Shown one piece after another: positions 12,201 through 22,272 of a DNA stretch of 64,000 nucleotides. The position numbers were made by a program, and so were the translations under genes. Numbering within the stretch: position 1 is the first letter of the stretch; every line of letters starts with the position of its first letter. The notes under the pieces were generated by a model. That model did no database searches and had not been told where the DNA came from. It saw only the letters and a program-made list of their open reading frames with translations. Origin of the DNA: Sipunculus nudus (lineage: Eukaryota > Annelida > Sipuncula > Golfingiida > Sipunculidae); contig CM049306.1 in NCBI GenBank assembly GCA_026874595.1, forward strand, positions 4,788,019-4,852,018, in the 5' to 3' direction.

Positions 12201-15200
12201 ATCAGTTTATAAAGGCCCTGTTATTGGTAAAAAAAAAGAATCCTGTTAGCAGAGATGTCCAACTGATAAGTCAACAAGATGTAGACAACCAGGTTAACAT
12301 TAAACTTGCAAATGGTAAAAAATTATAAATACTTATTTGCAACTGACCAGACTGGATCCTTGAAATTTCATATTCTCTACATATTTTCAATGCTCAAACT
12401 AATTGATGAATACTGACCATAACAGTGTTTTATAAAAAGGTATTGGAATCTGAAATATTTATACATTGCTTACCATGGCAGCACCAACAGCAATTCCAGC
12501 AAACCCCATCTGTCAAGCAAAGTATAGTCACAGTTATGATAACATAATATTAAACTGATTTCAAAGTTTTCATCAGGATGCATTTTATCTGATTTTTTTT
12601 ATCTCTGAACTTTATCTCTGTAAAAGTACTAAAATACCACCTAAGTGCCCAATGATCCTTTTAATTTATCTCTATAAATGTACTAAAACTACCACCTCAA
12701 TGCCCTGACTTTGATGATATGTGCCTTGCTTATCATTTCCCTCACCAAGACTAAACGTCAAATAGAGAAACTGATATGATACACAGGATATATGACCTGT
12801 TATTTCATGAAGTTATTTTTATAATTGATACTGACACTCTGGTAAGTTCATATTTGAGAGGTTAAATTTTCACGGTTTAATCCGTTCCGCTGAACAGGGG
12901 ACAAAAAATACAACCACCAATGGGACCTTGGTAAAGTGGTCACATTTTCGAGGTTGTCGTCTAAGCAAGGTCTTATATAAGGAGCAAAAAGAACTGAGAC
13001 AGTGAAAAAGTGGCCATTATTTTGAGGTGGTTGTTAAACTGAGGTGGTTGTTATGTGAGGTTTGACTTATTTTTTAATTGCATCTAAGTGGAAATAATCA
13101 ATGAAAACATCATGTCTATTAAACATTGTTGTCATTTAAAGTTAAACTTAACAAACTAATCACTTTAGGCCACTTCAAATAATATTGGTAGTAAACATTA
13201 CATTCAGTCAGTCTAAATGGCATAAAGATTTTTTCAACAGAATAACCTGTTAAGAACATTCAAATATACATGCCTCAGAAATAGGAGTGTCTATAATTCT
13301 CTTGTCTCCATATTTGCGCCAAAGTCCTTTGCTGACCTAAAAATAACAAAGTAATTGTTACAGTAAATAATAACTTAAGTTAAATTACATGGTACATTAA
13401 CTTACATTAAATTACATGGTACATATGACAAGTGGTTGATAACGTAACACACTTAATTCAAAGCTAGTTCATATTACAGAAAGGAAGACAGTGTCAGGTA
13501 AGAATGAATATGAACTTAGTTTTACCTGATATGTCCAAAAATAAATATAAGGGAACAGTATGCTCTATTTTTTCTCTGAAATATTTCAGGTCTGTATTTA
13601 ATTGCTTAACGGTTTTTCAGTTCAACCAGTTTGCAAAAACAAAGAGCAAGAAGCAAATTACTGGGAATGCAGAAATCTGGTTAATTAATACATTGGTCCA
13701 ACCTGCACAGCTCAGGGATTTAATAAGATTTTTACATTCACTCACTAATTTACCTTCCTGGGTATAGCTGGATGGATTTCACACATGACCTGATGGGTTA
13801 TTGTAAAATCACTCCATGGCTTTAACACTACCACTGTGTAGGTTTTATATTTGCATATTCATGGTTGCCATAGCTGGGCATCATGTGACCAATTCACATT
13901 GGGTGCCAACAAGAAAAGAACCTACATGACTCCACAAGGTGACTCAACGAACAGCACGAGTTAATGTAAGTAAACCACAGCGATGATTGTAACTGGTGCA
14001 TGCTATACCATTGTGAAATTACCAGCAAATCACAACGGTTATTTCAAAATTTCACAGTTTAAAGTTGTGTACATAATTAACAGATGTTCAGAGAGGAAAT
14101 CTATTTGAGTACAGGATGATGGAAGAAAAGTGAATTCAATATTAGAGGAGTTGCAGGTGATGCTGAATTTACCTTGTAAGCTCCATCATATTGAGCTACT
14201 TCTTCTCCAAGCAGAAACACTTTCTCATCACGTTGGATCTCTTCATCCATCGCAATGTTAAGAGCATCACGAATTGTTACCTGTTCAACAGATGAACATC
14301 ATAATTTTATATGGCATACATCATGATTTTACATTTTAACGGTACACATGCACTTACTTTGGAAGTGTTACAATACTGTTCTCCGTAGGCAAGTATTTGT
14401 AATTTTCTGCAGAAAGTATTATTCATGATTCCAGTATACAGCAATGGCAATTACTATGCAGCAAAAGACCAAAGTTAATTACATTAAAGAAGATCAAGAT
14501 TTTATTCATTTTTTTATAATTAAATGATAATAGAAAGTAGTGGTTTAAAAGGTGATAAAATGAACTGTTTCTTAACTACATTCATTTAACATTTCACACA
14601 GACCAGTCTCAAACATCCAGCAGCAAGGAGTGCCTGGTGCAGCAACAGCTATGGGCCATTAAAATTACAATGAGTGTTAAAATGAGTGTTACATTACTGT
14701 ATTGTTATAGCCACACATGTCACTGATACACCAACAGGTGCGAGTCCTGTGGGGCATATATTTGGTAATCATAATTGGTCCACAAAAACGTTTTTGTTGT
14801 GTCTAAGGGACTAATGTCACATTAAAGTGTGTGAACTGTTACCTGGATGAAATATGCAAATTCTAATGCAAACTCTTTAAAATACATGTAAAGCTAAAAA
14901 TATTGAGAAGTGAATGGTAAGTAGTAAGTGACCCCCATTATGGCCTTAAATTCACTGAAAATTGATAAGCAGCATTTTTGGTTTTGGCCCTGTGTGCAGT
15001 TAAATCAATACAAGCAAAATTATTCATACACACCAATGTTAAAAATAAACTGAATGTTTTTATTCCATTTTTGGTAAAAACACTACATTTATTTTGGTTA
15101 ATAGTGAAAAATATGATTAGAAAGTATGCGCTTTTCACAAAGATGCTACTCACCATTTTGCCGGACAGTGCAGATGAAGATGCAAAATTCCGTTTGGCCA

Positions 15201-17345
15201 GACCCACCGAGGGCTGAAGTAGAAACATAGTAAAATAGTAAGTAATATCTTAGGTTTCATCTTATTCCTTGATACAATGATGTTTTATTAAGGGCTGGGC
15301 ATCATGAAATGTCAGCAGGCATAACCTTTGTGTACTTGTTTGTGAGATGAGATTATATATGGATGTGTCACCGTACAAAATTGATGGGGTTCCAATTGAT
15401 CTGATTATTGTATGAAACTTGAAATTATCATAAAGAAGGGATTTCTGAAGCAAATAAAAATCATGTATTGTTAGAGTTGCTACTAAAAGTAACCAAAAAG
15501 TTCAAATGGTTGAAATCCTGATTTTCTTTTCACCTTTTATTTTGAAACTATTTCTAATTAAAATCTGTAACAATAGATCTATAAATAAAATATTATTTAG
15601 CTCAAATCAAATATCTAAATACGATTAAATAAGACAATTTTTTTCTGTTTTTCCTGAGCGTTGGATCTGCAGACTGAAGACTATTTAGGAAAAATACATG
15701 ATTGAGTAAATGTTTCTTCCTTTCCTTTTTCTTGTATATTCTTTAACATCATTTATATAAAAATAACTGTAAAAATAAAAAAGCAAGTAATTTTAAACAG
15801 TAATAAAACATAAATTGCTGATGAATGACATACTTTTTTAAACAGAAAATCCTTGGCCCTTAAACTATTATTAACTATGATGTTTGCAAAAGTTTGTGAT
15901 GGTTGCCTGAAAGGATAATCATATGCAAAATGTTGCTATGGAGTTTTTGCCTCCAATTTTGAGGGGCACTTTTGATAAAAGATATGAACAAATGGTGGAA
16001 ATTTAAAATGTTAATGCATGCATCCCTTATTGAGAAATTAATGATTTTGTGTGATTTTTACCATATATGGCAATATTCAAGGTCAAGGCCACTCTCATAG
16101 GAAAGGTCATGACCCCAATTTAAATAAACATCATCCCATAACCAATATCTATGTATTTGCATAATATGAAAGAAATCTGTCCATTAGTTTTTGACTTATA
16201 ATGCTCACAGTACTGTCAAGTAGCAATTTTGGGGATATTAAACGGCATGAAAACAAGTAAAGAATAATAGGTGGCGCCACCAGTTTCTGGAACATGACAA
16301 CCCTATCCATGATATTCGATCAACTTGATTTTGGGATCAATCCATGCAAGTTTTCTTGAGATATTTAAGAATTTGTGTGATTTTCCCTAAAATTGAACCT
16401 ATTCAAGGTCATGGTCACTCTCCTAGTTTAGGTCATGACCTCATTTTAAATAGGCCTCGTCCTCTCACCCATATCTATACATATACCAAGTTTGGTAAAG
16501 ATCCGTGAAATGTTTTTTGAGTTATTGTGTCCAAAAGAAATCTCTGCGGCGGCGGCGCGACCGTGCCTAAACCATAGTATCTCCAGACTATGTCTGGCGA
16601 TACAAATATATCTATGAGGGTCACATTTCTTTAACCACGGGGATGAGGCCTTTATTGATGTGTGTATTGCTGATATGATTATGTATTGCAAAAATAATAT
16701 GTGACACGTTATGATTACTACAATATGGAATGTAATATATCTATGAGGGTTGCATTAGTTAACCATGAGGACTTAATTGATATGCGTATTGCTGAAAGCA
16801 TTATGTATTGCAAATACAATTAATGACACGACATGATTACAACAACACGGATTAGCACAAGACATGTATCAGTGACAGCACCATAGACCACAGCCGTCGG
16901 ACCGTGAAAATGGTAACGGTTCAACACATTGCATAACAACTCCTAATCAAACCACTTAGCTAATAAATTATGTCACACCAATAGGCGTGCAGGGTTTCGG
17001 TGGTGCTATCAGTGGCAGCCGGTTGGTGATCAAAGGGTCAGTTTTCCCCGACTTTCGTCCTAGACCAGGTGAGAATTTTCAGGGCTACTTCTGTTGCCCC
17101 GTTAGGTAGATTGGCGGGTATAGTCATATTCTGAATATAAACAATTACTACCAATAATTATATTAACATGGACATTATACAAACAATTTTATTCTAATTA
17201 AAAATATAATCGTAGTATGTTATGAGTGTTAATATATAATAATAATTAGTATATTTTATTTGGCCATTGGAATGGCTGATCTCAGACCTGTTCGGGGCTG
17301 GTTTTGTTGCCCCGTACGGTATTCCGGTCGGGAGAATTATATTCA

Positions 17346-17376
<31 letters not shown>

Positions 17377-19741
17377 TTTAGCGCCAAACCAAAACATAAA
17401 CATGATCATGGCGTTAAACTGAAATATTCATATTAAAAATTATAATCACTAACTGTGTAATATAAACATATGGTCTTTGAGTTTTTTGGGATTTAGTAGA
17501 CCTATATTTCGTAATTGCGCATTGGTGTGCAACAACCAGGTCCGTTTAGGGCTGATTTTGTTGACGCGGACGGTATACTGGTGGCCTGATCGGTCCCGGA
17601 AGGTTTGTATGCATTTTATTAATATTTTTAAGCTAGTTCTGGTGTCCCGGGCGGTACAGCTGGGTCCCGAACTGTATTCTGGGGGTCCCAGGCGGTGTCG
17701 GACGTTCCCGGACGGTAAATAGTCACACCCGGTGTTTTGGGTGTTTAGGGGGGACCCTTGCTGCAGTCTTGCAGTGCTGACATATATAGTAAACAATACA
17801 AGCGCTGCAGCCTCTGGCGGGGAGAGTCTATACTATCTAAGTTTGTACGGATCCGTACAGACCCTCAGACACGTATATGCCTTGTGAAGCGTGAGGACAC
17901 CAAACAAACCCCACATATCATAATTGTTACAGATGCTTAGACTCCGTTGGGACCAAAACTTTTGCTGGATGATCAGCATTAATAAAGTATGGGCACTTAC
18001 TTTGGATGAAGTCAGATATTGCATCGTCTCCGTCTGGCCGATGGCGCTTTCCGGTTGGAACAACCCATAGGAATTTAGCATCATTGACAACAAGCGATGT
18101 ATGATGGGAAGGATGCTTATGAAAATATGGTCTATCCTAGTGCAGGACACTGGCATTCCTGGGAAAAGCCCCCCCTGAATTCATCTTTTGCATAGATTGC
18201 CCACCTAATTTGCATGGGATTCCTTTTCCGGCGGTGTCCAGTTGGCATGCAACATCTGAACCCCAGCAGTTTAAAGGATAAAAAAAACATTTACAGGCGC
18301 ACATAAAGGTGATATATCGATTTAATTTGATACATAAAGTTTATTTCTATATATAAATACAAGATTGTTTCTCTATCACACAACAAGCAGTGGTAATTCA
18401 TGTTACAGGTCCTTCCATGAACGGCAGGGTGAACTCTCACCGCCAGACGGTCGGACTCCGTATCACAGATATATGGAGTCCGTACAAGGCGGACTAGGGC
18501 CGTGGGTATAGGTGAATTCGGCCCATTTCTAACCCGGCCCGTACCAACCCGGCCCGTACTTACCAACCCGGCCCATTCAAATAACCAACCCAGCCCGTAC
18601 GGCCTGTACCTGGAATTTGCCTATACAATAACGATAATATATATTATAATATGAAAATTAACAATTGGTCTAATCCCAATATTTTTTTTTTATTCATATT
18701 TTACTTTTTTTATGAGAGAGAGTGAGACAAAAGACAGAGAGACTGAGAGAGAGAGAGAACAGGAACGAAAACTAATTTTACTTATTAATATTTGTTTCAC
18801 CTGTGACATTATAAATGAGATAACATAAATAATGTAGAGCAATTTGTTCAATATAAACTGCACTTTTAAATGTCATTAAATAGCTATCATGTATGGTATC
18901 AAATTATATCCGTGAAGAATAATTTATATTTTTTAAAATCGACAAACATGACATTAAATTTTACGATAAACGTTATAATCATGTAAACCTTTGATGTTAC
19001 CCGAGGGAAATATTAAATAGTTGTGATGAAATGTAATACATTAGTTACATGTATTTGCGCAACAAGTGTGTTTCAACGGAAAGACTTATTCATAATATAC
19101 ATAGACTGCATGTTTAAATGACAGGAAACGCACATAAATATTCACAAGTTATGCATATGTTGAATAGTATATAATATTTTTGTAGTAGTTTTTTTATTAT
19201 CATTCTTTATTATTATTAAGAGAGGTAAATAAAAAGTTATGGATTCGATAAATATTGTGTATATTATTTATTTGTATGTGTATGTGTAGAAACATAGAGA
19301 GAGAGTGAGAGAGAGCGCGCCCTAGGCTAAAACCTTCCTCTAAATCTCCATTAGTTCACACCCATTTTAATATTTTAGACATATTGTGATTTTTCTTATT
19401 ATAATATATATTGATTCAGGTTTTGGATATGCAAGGTCCAGGTACGGGCCGGGTTGGTAATTTGAATGGGCCGGGTTGGTAAGTACGGGCCGGGTTGGTA
19501 CGGGCCGGGTTAGAAATGGGCCGAATTCACCTGTACCCAGGGCCGTAGGGGGACCCCTGAAGACAGTGAGGTGGAGAGTGAGGTTGTGTAACAAAGCACT
19601 GAATCATATTAGGTACAGTTAATTGTGACATGTTTTGCAATTGACCCTTATAAAAGACCTGATTCATATAATTTAATTTTTACCTAGTGAATTCTCAGTT
19701 AAACCTACCCTGAACAAACGCTGAAGCATAGAGCTTGCCAT
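3075..19741 (-). CDS. PDHB: Pyruvate dehydrogenase E1 component subunit beta, mitochondrial (12 exons)
   Basis: Beta subunit of the alpha2beta2 thiamine-diphosphate E1 enzyme of the pyruvate dehydrogenase complex in the mitochondrial matrix; E1 decarboxylates pyruvate and acetylates the E2 lipoyl group. Exons on the minus strand: 19741-19709, 15213-15154, 14280-14173, 13336-13274, 12509-12474, 11310-11248, 9864-9820, 9353-9176, 7624-7514, 7364-7273, 3901-3760, 3247-3075. The joined frame is 1,104 nt, giving 367 aa plus stop; the human protein is 359 aa. Residues 1-31 form an Arg/Ser-rich transit peptide. The transketolase-type pyrimidine-binding domain starts near residue 32, with [14 protein letters not shown] at 54-67 and the catalytic Glu in TPISE (Glu88). 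The C-terminal transketolase domain follows, with [27 protein letters not shown] and [12 protein letters not shown]. All introns are GT-AG except intron 4 (GC-AG). Similarity to animal PDHB is continuous and the call is secure; the UTR limits are not known. Confidence 0.97.
3760..3901 (-). CDS. PDHB: PDHB exon 11 (residues 264-310)
   Basis: [15 protein letters not shown], then [14 protein letters not shown] and [11 protein letters not shown], the conserved C-terminal domain core. Ends in phase 1 at a GTAAGC donor. Confidence 0.97.
4026..6620. repeat. 22-bp minisatellite, about 100 copies, PDHB intron 10
   Basis: Unit CTACCTGGCTGTGTGACTTA plus CA, near-perfect in register. Variants: CTAACTGG, and a 21-bp form CATTACTGG common after 5400. 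Interrupted at 4564-4965 by an insertion. It fills about three quarters of intron 10. On the sense (minus) strand every standard unit reads AGTGTAAGTCAC. Confidence 0.97.
4564..4965. mobile_element. hAT-like MITE inside the 22-bp minisatellite
   Basis: A 402-bp insert with inverted ends: left CAGGGCTGAAAGGAGTACTC, right reading inward AGGGCTAAAACGGGTAC. Flanked by ACTAACTGG and ACTACCTGG, a probable 8-9-bp target duplication, although the host array itself supplies similar text. Rich in GTACTCGAG motifs near both ends. No ORF. Confidence 0.7.
7273..7364 (-). CDS. PDHB: PDHB exon 10 (residues 233-263)
   Basis: Reads [19 protein letters not shown] followed by [11 protein letters not shown]. 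Acceptor ttttcag, donor GTAAGC, ending in phase 0. Confidence 0.96.
7514..7624 (-). CDS. PDHB: PDHB exon 9 (residues 196-232)
   Basis: Reads [11 protein letters not shown] through [15 protein letters not shown], with a phase 1 split codon at each end. It begins the C-terminal transketolase domain. Confidence 0.96.
8130..9170. repeat. 87-bp tandem array, about 12 copies, PDHB intron 8
   Basis: Unit centred on GGCCAGCTAATAACATATAA and CACTGCCAAACTAAACAC. The 87-bp period is divisible by three, so open frames run through it on both strands; these are not genes. Two subtypes alternate (GACAACCTTGAC and GAAAACCTAGAC). The array reaches to about 6 bp from the exon 8 donor. Confidence 0.97.
9176..9353 (-). 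CDS. PDHB: PDHB exon 8 (residues 137-195)
   Basis: Contains [20 protein letters not shown] and [19 protein letters not shown], part of the region that holds the E1 beta potassium site and subunit interface. Ends in phase 1 at a GTGAGG donor only about 6 bp from the 87-bp tandem array. Confidence 0.97.
9820..9864 (-). CDS. PDHB: PDHB exon 7 (residues 122-136)
   Basis: A 45-nt exon, [15 protein letters not shown]. Acceptor ttttag, donor GTGGGT, phase 0 on both sides. Confidence 0.96.
10108..11076. repeat. 25-bp minisatellite, about 39 copies, PDHB intron 6
   Basis: Unit GACTGATTGTCTAAGCATTG plus GCTAA with almost no length change. Units differ mainly at one position (GCATTGG or GCACTGG), giving an irregular binary pattern. 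Confidence 0.97.
11248..11310 (-). CDS. PDHB: PDHB exon 6 (residues 101-121)
   Basis: [21 protein letters not shown], near-identical to vertebrate PDHB. Acceptor tttaacag, donor GTAAAT. Confidence 0.97.
11565..12240. repeat. 23-bp minisatellite with higher-order repeat, PDHB intron 5
   Basis: Unit AAATAAAGGACCCTGTTATC plus AGT, about 29 copies, more diverged than the other arrays. A run of variant units at about 11660-11830 recurs in the same order at about 11935-12100, about 275 bp (12 units) apart. Confidence 0.93.
12474..12509 (-). CDS. PDHB: PDHB exon 5 (residues 89-100)
   Basis: A 36-nt microexon, [12 protein letters not shown], which continues the cofactor-site loop after the catalytic Glu. 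Acceptor ttgacag, donor GTAAGC, phase 0 on both sides. Confidence 0.95.
13274..13336 (-). CDS. PDHB: PDHB exon 4 (residues 68-88), ends at a GC donor
   Basis: Reads [14 protein letters not shown] then IDTPISE. The final GAG codon is Glu88, equivalent to the catalytic Glu of human E1 beta (mature Glu59) that contacts the thiamine pyrimidine. The next bases are GCATGT, so the intron starts with GC. A GT four bases further on would break the frame. Confidence 0.95.
14173..14280 (-). CDS. PDHB: PDHB exon 3 (residues 32-67)
   Basis: Begins [15 protein letters not shown] and ends [14 protein letters not shown], the highly conserved start of the mature E1 beta subunit. Acceptor aacag, donor GTAAAT, phase 0 to phase 0. 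Confidence 0.97.
15154..15213 (-). CDS. PDHB: PDHB exon 2 (residues 12-31)
   Basis: Reads [20 protein letters not shown] between a cttcag acceptor and a GTGAGT donor, phase 0 on both sides. It is the second half of the matrix-targeting peptide; the KRNFASS stretch is a plausible processing region. Confidence 0.9.
15940..16610 (-). mobile_element. Helitron/HINE-like repeat, PDHB intron 1
   Basis: Two diverged tandem core units carrying GGTCATGACC and one GGTGGCGCCACC (16270-16281). It ends at about 16575-16607 with ATAGTATCTCCAGACTATG and GGCGATACAAA, the same inverted-repeat 5' end design as the Helitron-like element at 24147. A second copy lies at 31190-31800 in the opposite orientation. 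No ORF. Confidence 0.65.
16611..18495. other. PDHB intron 1, low-copy sequence with three diverged repeats
   Basis: Three loosely similar blocks at about 17083, 17290 and 17540 share a TTTTGTTGCCCCG-like core. An AAT microsatellite is at 17340-17377. No supported exon, although a strong GTAAGT donor on the minus strand at 18001 follows a 52-codon open frame. Confidence 0.4.
18504..19538. mobile_element. 1,035-bp non-autonomous TIR transposon with 8-bp target duplication
   Basis: Both ends read inward GGGTA(T/C)AGGTGAATTC followed by GGCCCATTTCTAACCCGGCC, so the TIRs extend about 105 bp and contain three to four GGCCCGTACCAACCC-like subrepeats. It is flanked by identical AGGGCCGT at 18496-18503 and 19539-19546. 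No transposase frame. An 8-bp duplication fits hAT, Merlin and some other superfamilies; the GGG end does not decide which. It contains GA-rich tracts at about 18715-18760 and 19298-19318. Confidence 0.88.
19709..19741 (-). CDS. PDHB: PDHB exon 1 (residues 1-11)
   Basis: Reads [11 protein letters not shown] followed by a GTAGGT donor in phase 0. It is the first half of the transit peptide: Arg-bearing and without acidic residues. The start was chosen because this ATG is the first in frame and the phase joins exon 2 cleanly. Assigned by composition, phase and position rather than by strong similarity. Confidence 0.82.
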
Positions 19742-19800
19742 GTTCTGTGGAGCTGTCAGTCGGTGTTCCCAGGTGACCTTGACCCAAGGTTGCACCAGTA
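19742..19800 (-). promoter_or_regulatory. PDHB: PDHB 5' UTR/proximal promoter with ERR-type element
   Basis: The sense strand carries TCAAGGTCA at 19782-19774, 33-41 bp upstream of the ATG. This is a perfect estrogen-related-receptor half-site with extension (TNAAGGTCA). The transcription start is unknown, so it may lie in the UTR. Confidence 0.5.
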
Positions 19801-21304
19801 GCCAGCAGTTAATTTTATTTTAGCATATATGAAAAAAATGTAATTTATGTTTTTCGAACCATATATGAGGATCATACTCAGCCGGCACTCAAAGTCATGT
19901 CACTATTTCTCGTGAAAATATTGATCATATTTATGAGTTTCCATACTCATATATTTTCTTGTTTACCTTGCACCCGCCAGATGGCAACATTGAACATGTA
20001 AAAGTTCCCCTTCCGCCAGTCTGGTAAAAGTCTTGCCCTGGGAACACCTCGCCTTATCGCCTGCACTCGGCCGAGAAGTTCCGAGTGGGCGTCTTCAATC
20101 CAACCATGCACGTTGACAAATAAAAATGCCCAGCTTGATCGTTGGTTCATCCAGGAAAAAAATGCTTGCCATACACGTTTAGTTTGCAAAACGTGCACGT
20201 TCAGTTACCTTAAATTGTTTAGAAAATATTTTAAATTGTGTCTAAGTAAATGACATTCCGCTATCATAATTAAATTGTATTTTTATTTCTATTATACTTG
20301 TAAATAATGTATGGCTTTATATGTACATATACTGCATGTGGTTTTACTTCTCGATATCTTCCGAATCCCGATTTTTTCGAACAGAAAAAAATGATCGCAA
20401 AATTAGAATTTCAGAGAATAAGAATTAGCATGCAACATCGTCGAATGTTATATAAACATGCTATTTAAATAACACACACGTGTACAGATTTACTGTATCG
20501 CCCCTGAAAAAAAATCAATTTATTCAGTTACAACGCATGCTATATATGAATATATATTCTATTCTAAACGTGTTGATTTTTGAGATTCAACACCGGTTCT
20601 ATAATATATAACTACAGGCCTAATTCAATGGCTATCACAAAGGCCTGTGTGATCATGATGAATTTATAAGCCCCTTAAGCCGGTGTTTTGACTTACGTTT
20701 TACATATGGCAGAATACTTAACTTTACGTAAACAGAAAGTTATCAATAGTACACCGTATTTTTTTAAAGCAGCCTATATATATATATATATATATATTCA
20801 TATATACCAGATATATTAAGTATAGGTACATAAATTATAGTATTTTTTTTTTCTAAAAATATTATGGTTTCTGCATGCCAACATTTCGTTAGGCCTCTTC
20901 CTGTACCAAAGCGGGGGAAAATTTCAATCGCGAGCGATCAGAGGCGCAATTTTTAAAAAAAATAAAAATATATATATAGGCCTACTTAGTACAGGCCTAT
21001 ACCATGCATCTTCACAAATCAAGATTTGTCAAGCTTCCAGCCAGTGTTTCCATCTTCCATGTTTCTTTTTTCATGTTTCCTTTACTCGTTGGGAGTTGTT
21101 GTGCATGCAAATCATAAATGTTTCAGACTTGCTTAATAAATTACTAACTTTTAACTTTGAGATGCATTCCAATTTTAGAAACTACACATTTTTTTAAAGT
21201 ACACAGATGTGTCCCAATATAATGCCTCTAGGATGACATAACAGAGGATTCTTTAAACAAGAAATAAGACTTGCCTTATAAATGAAAAAGACTGAAAATT
21301 ATAA
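19801..21304. other. PDHB upstream intergenic sequence
   Basis: AT-rich, with a TA microsatellite at 20777-20797. A somewhat GC-richer patch at 19965-20110 could hold part of the promoter. No gene supported. Confidence 0.4.
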
Positions 21305-21640
21305 GGCCAAAATAAAAAAAAAAGTATGGTTCTCAGGCACTTTTTTCAGAAATCAATGCGGGCGGGCGCTTTATTTCATTTAAATATTTTGGTATGTTTC
21401 GATAAAAATGTCAAAGATAAGGGAAAAGCATGAAAATAACAGTTTTATTTTGCTAAATAAGTAAAAGCACTACAAAACAAAGGAAATTGTATGGTTTTAT
21501 CTTCTTGAAAGAAATGTCGGAGCGGCAGCAGCTCAAAATTGGAAAGTTTTTATTTAAAATCAAAATAAAAATTTGTGATGCGGGGGTTTGAAATTGATGC
21601 GGGCGGTGCCTGAGAACCATACCTTTAATTTTTTTTGGCC
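21305..21640. mobile_element. PIF/Harbinger-like MITE with TAA target duplication
   Basis: A 336-bp element bounded by GGCCAAAA and TTTTGGCC. About 35-bp inverted ends continue into GTATGGTTCTCAGGCAC and its complement. TAA lies directly outside each end (21302-21304 and 21641-21643), the 3-bp target typical of PIF/Harbinger. An internal ATGCGGGCGG motif occurs twice. No ORF. Confidence 0.8.
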
Positions 21641-22104
21641 TAACAAACATTTTTTTCTGCATGCTCAGTATAGTACGGGCCCCATCAGTGCGAGTGGTTA
21701 CAAGCATCGATCCCTTGTTACCACTCCGTCAGGGGAGTGTTGATAAGTTCTACCATTAATTATTTTTAGTCCGTTCTGATAATTGCAGGAATAGCCCTAA
21801 TGGACATTTCCTTTTTAACTCTTTACTTTGCTAAAAACTGAAAAATAATTAAACCTTATATGAACCTGGTGGAAAATATTCTGTTCCTCGCATATAGCAT
21901 ATTGCTTTGTCAGATAAATTATGCTCCATTTCGTCTCCCTTCTATTGGCCAAAGAAAACGAATAAAAATAGTAATTGCATCATACTAATTATTAAAATAT
22001 TAAGGCAAGTGAAAGCAAGAACTCTCAAACTGGGCAGTAGTTCTTTGATAATGTTGGTTTCCAAATCGGTACCCTGCACTAATATTATCTGCTGTCTATA
22101 AGGC

Positions 22105-22272
22105 GCAAGGAACCAATCTTCTCACTTTCGTATTATTGACCAATAGCTTTGAGGATTTTAATTTTCTGCAATCATTGTCATTGTCAACGTCACAATCCCA
22201 ACAACCAATCAGTGATCCCAGTGCAGTTCACTCGTGCAGCCGTCCTTCACGCCGGTGCCCTGCGCCATATTC
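22105..22272 (+). promoter_or_regulatory. SLC25A3: SLC25A3 promoter and possible noncoding first exon
   Basis: CCAAT boxes at about 22111, 22139 and 22204, an AACGTCA CRE-like half-site near 22186, and CGCCATATT at about 22263 that fits a YY1 initiator. A GTAAGT donor at 22273 and a ttattatttcag acceptor ending at 22384 would make a 112-bp 5' UTR intron ahead of the start codon at 22396. Inferred from motifs only. Confidence 0.45.

Larger units (their letters stand above)
12510..15153 (-). other. PDHB introns 2-4 (noncoding parts)
   Basis: Apart from exons 3 and 4, I find no repeats, RNA genes or further exons here; unique AT-rich intron sequence with normal splice sites. Confidence 0.5.

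Noticed and set aside
13270-13273. A GT donor four bases after PDHB exon 4
   Set aside because: Its use would shift the frame between two highly conserved exons; the GC donor keeps it.
17449-17796. 115-codon open frame on the minus strand and an overlapping plus frame
   Set aside because: GC-richer repeat-derived patch in PDHB intron 1; no family recognised.
19947-20198. 83-codon open frame upstream of PDHB that looks protein-like (GVPRARLLPDWRKGNF)
   Set aside because: No family recognised and no partner exons; may be part of a 5' UTR or promoter patch. Left unannotated for lack of support.
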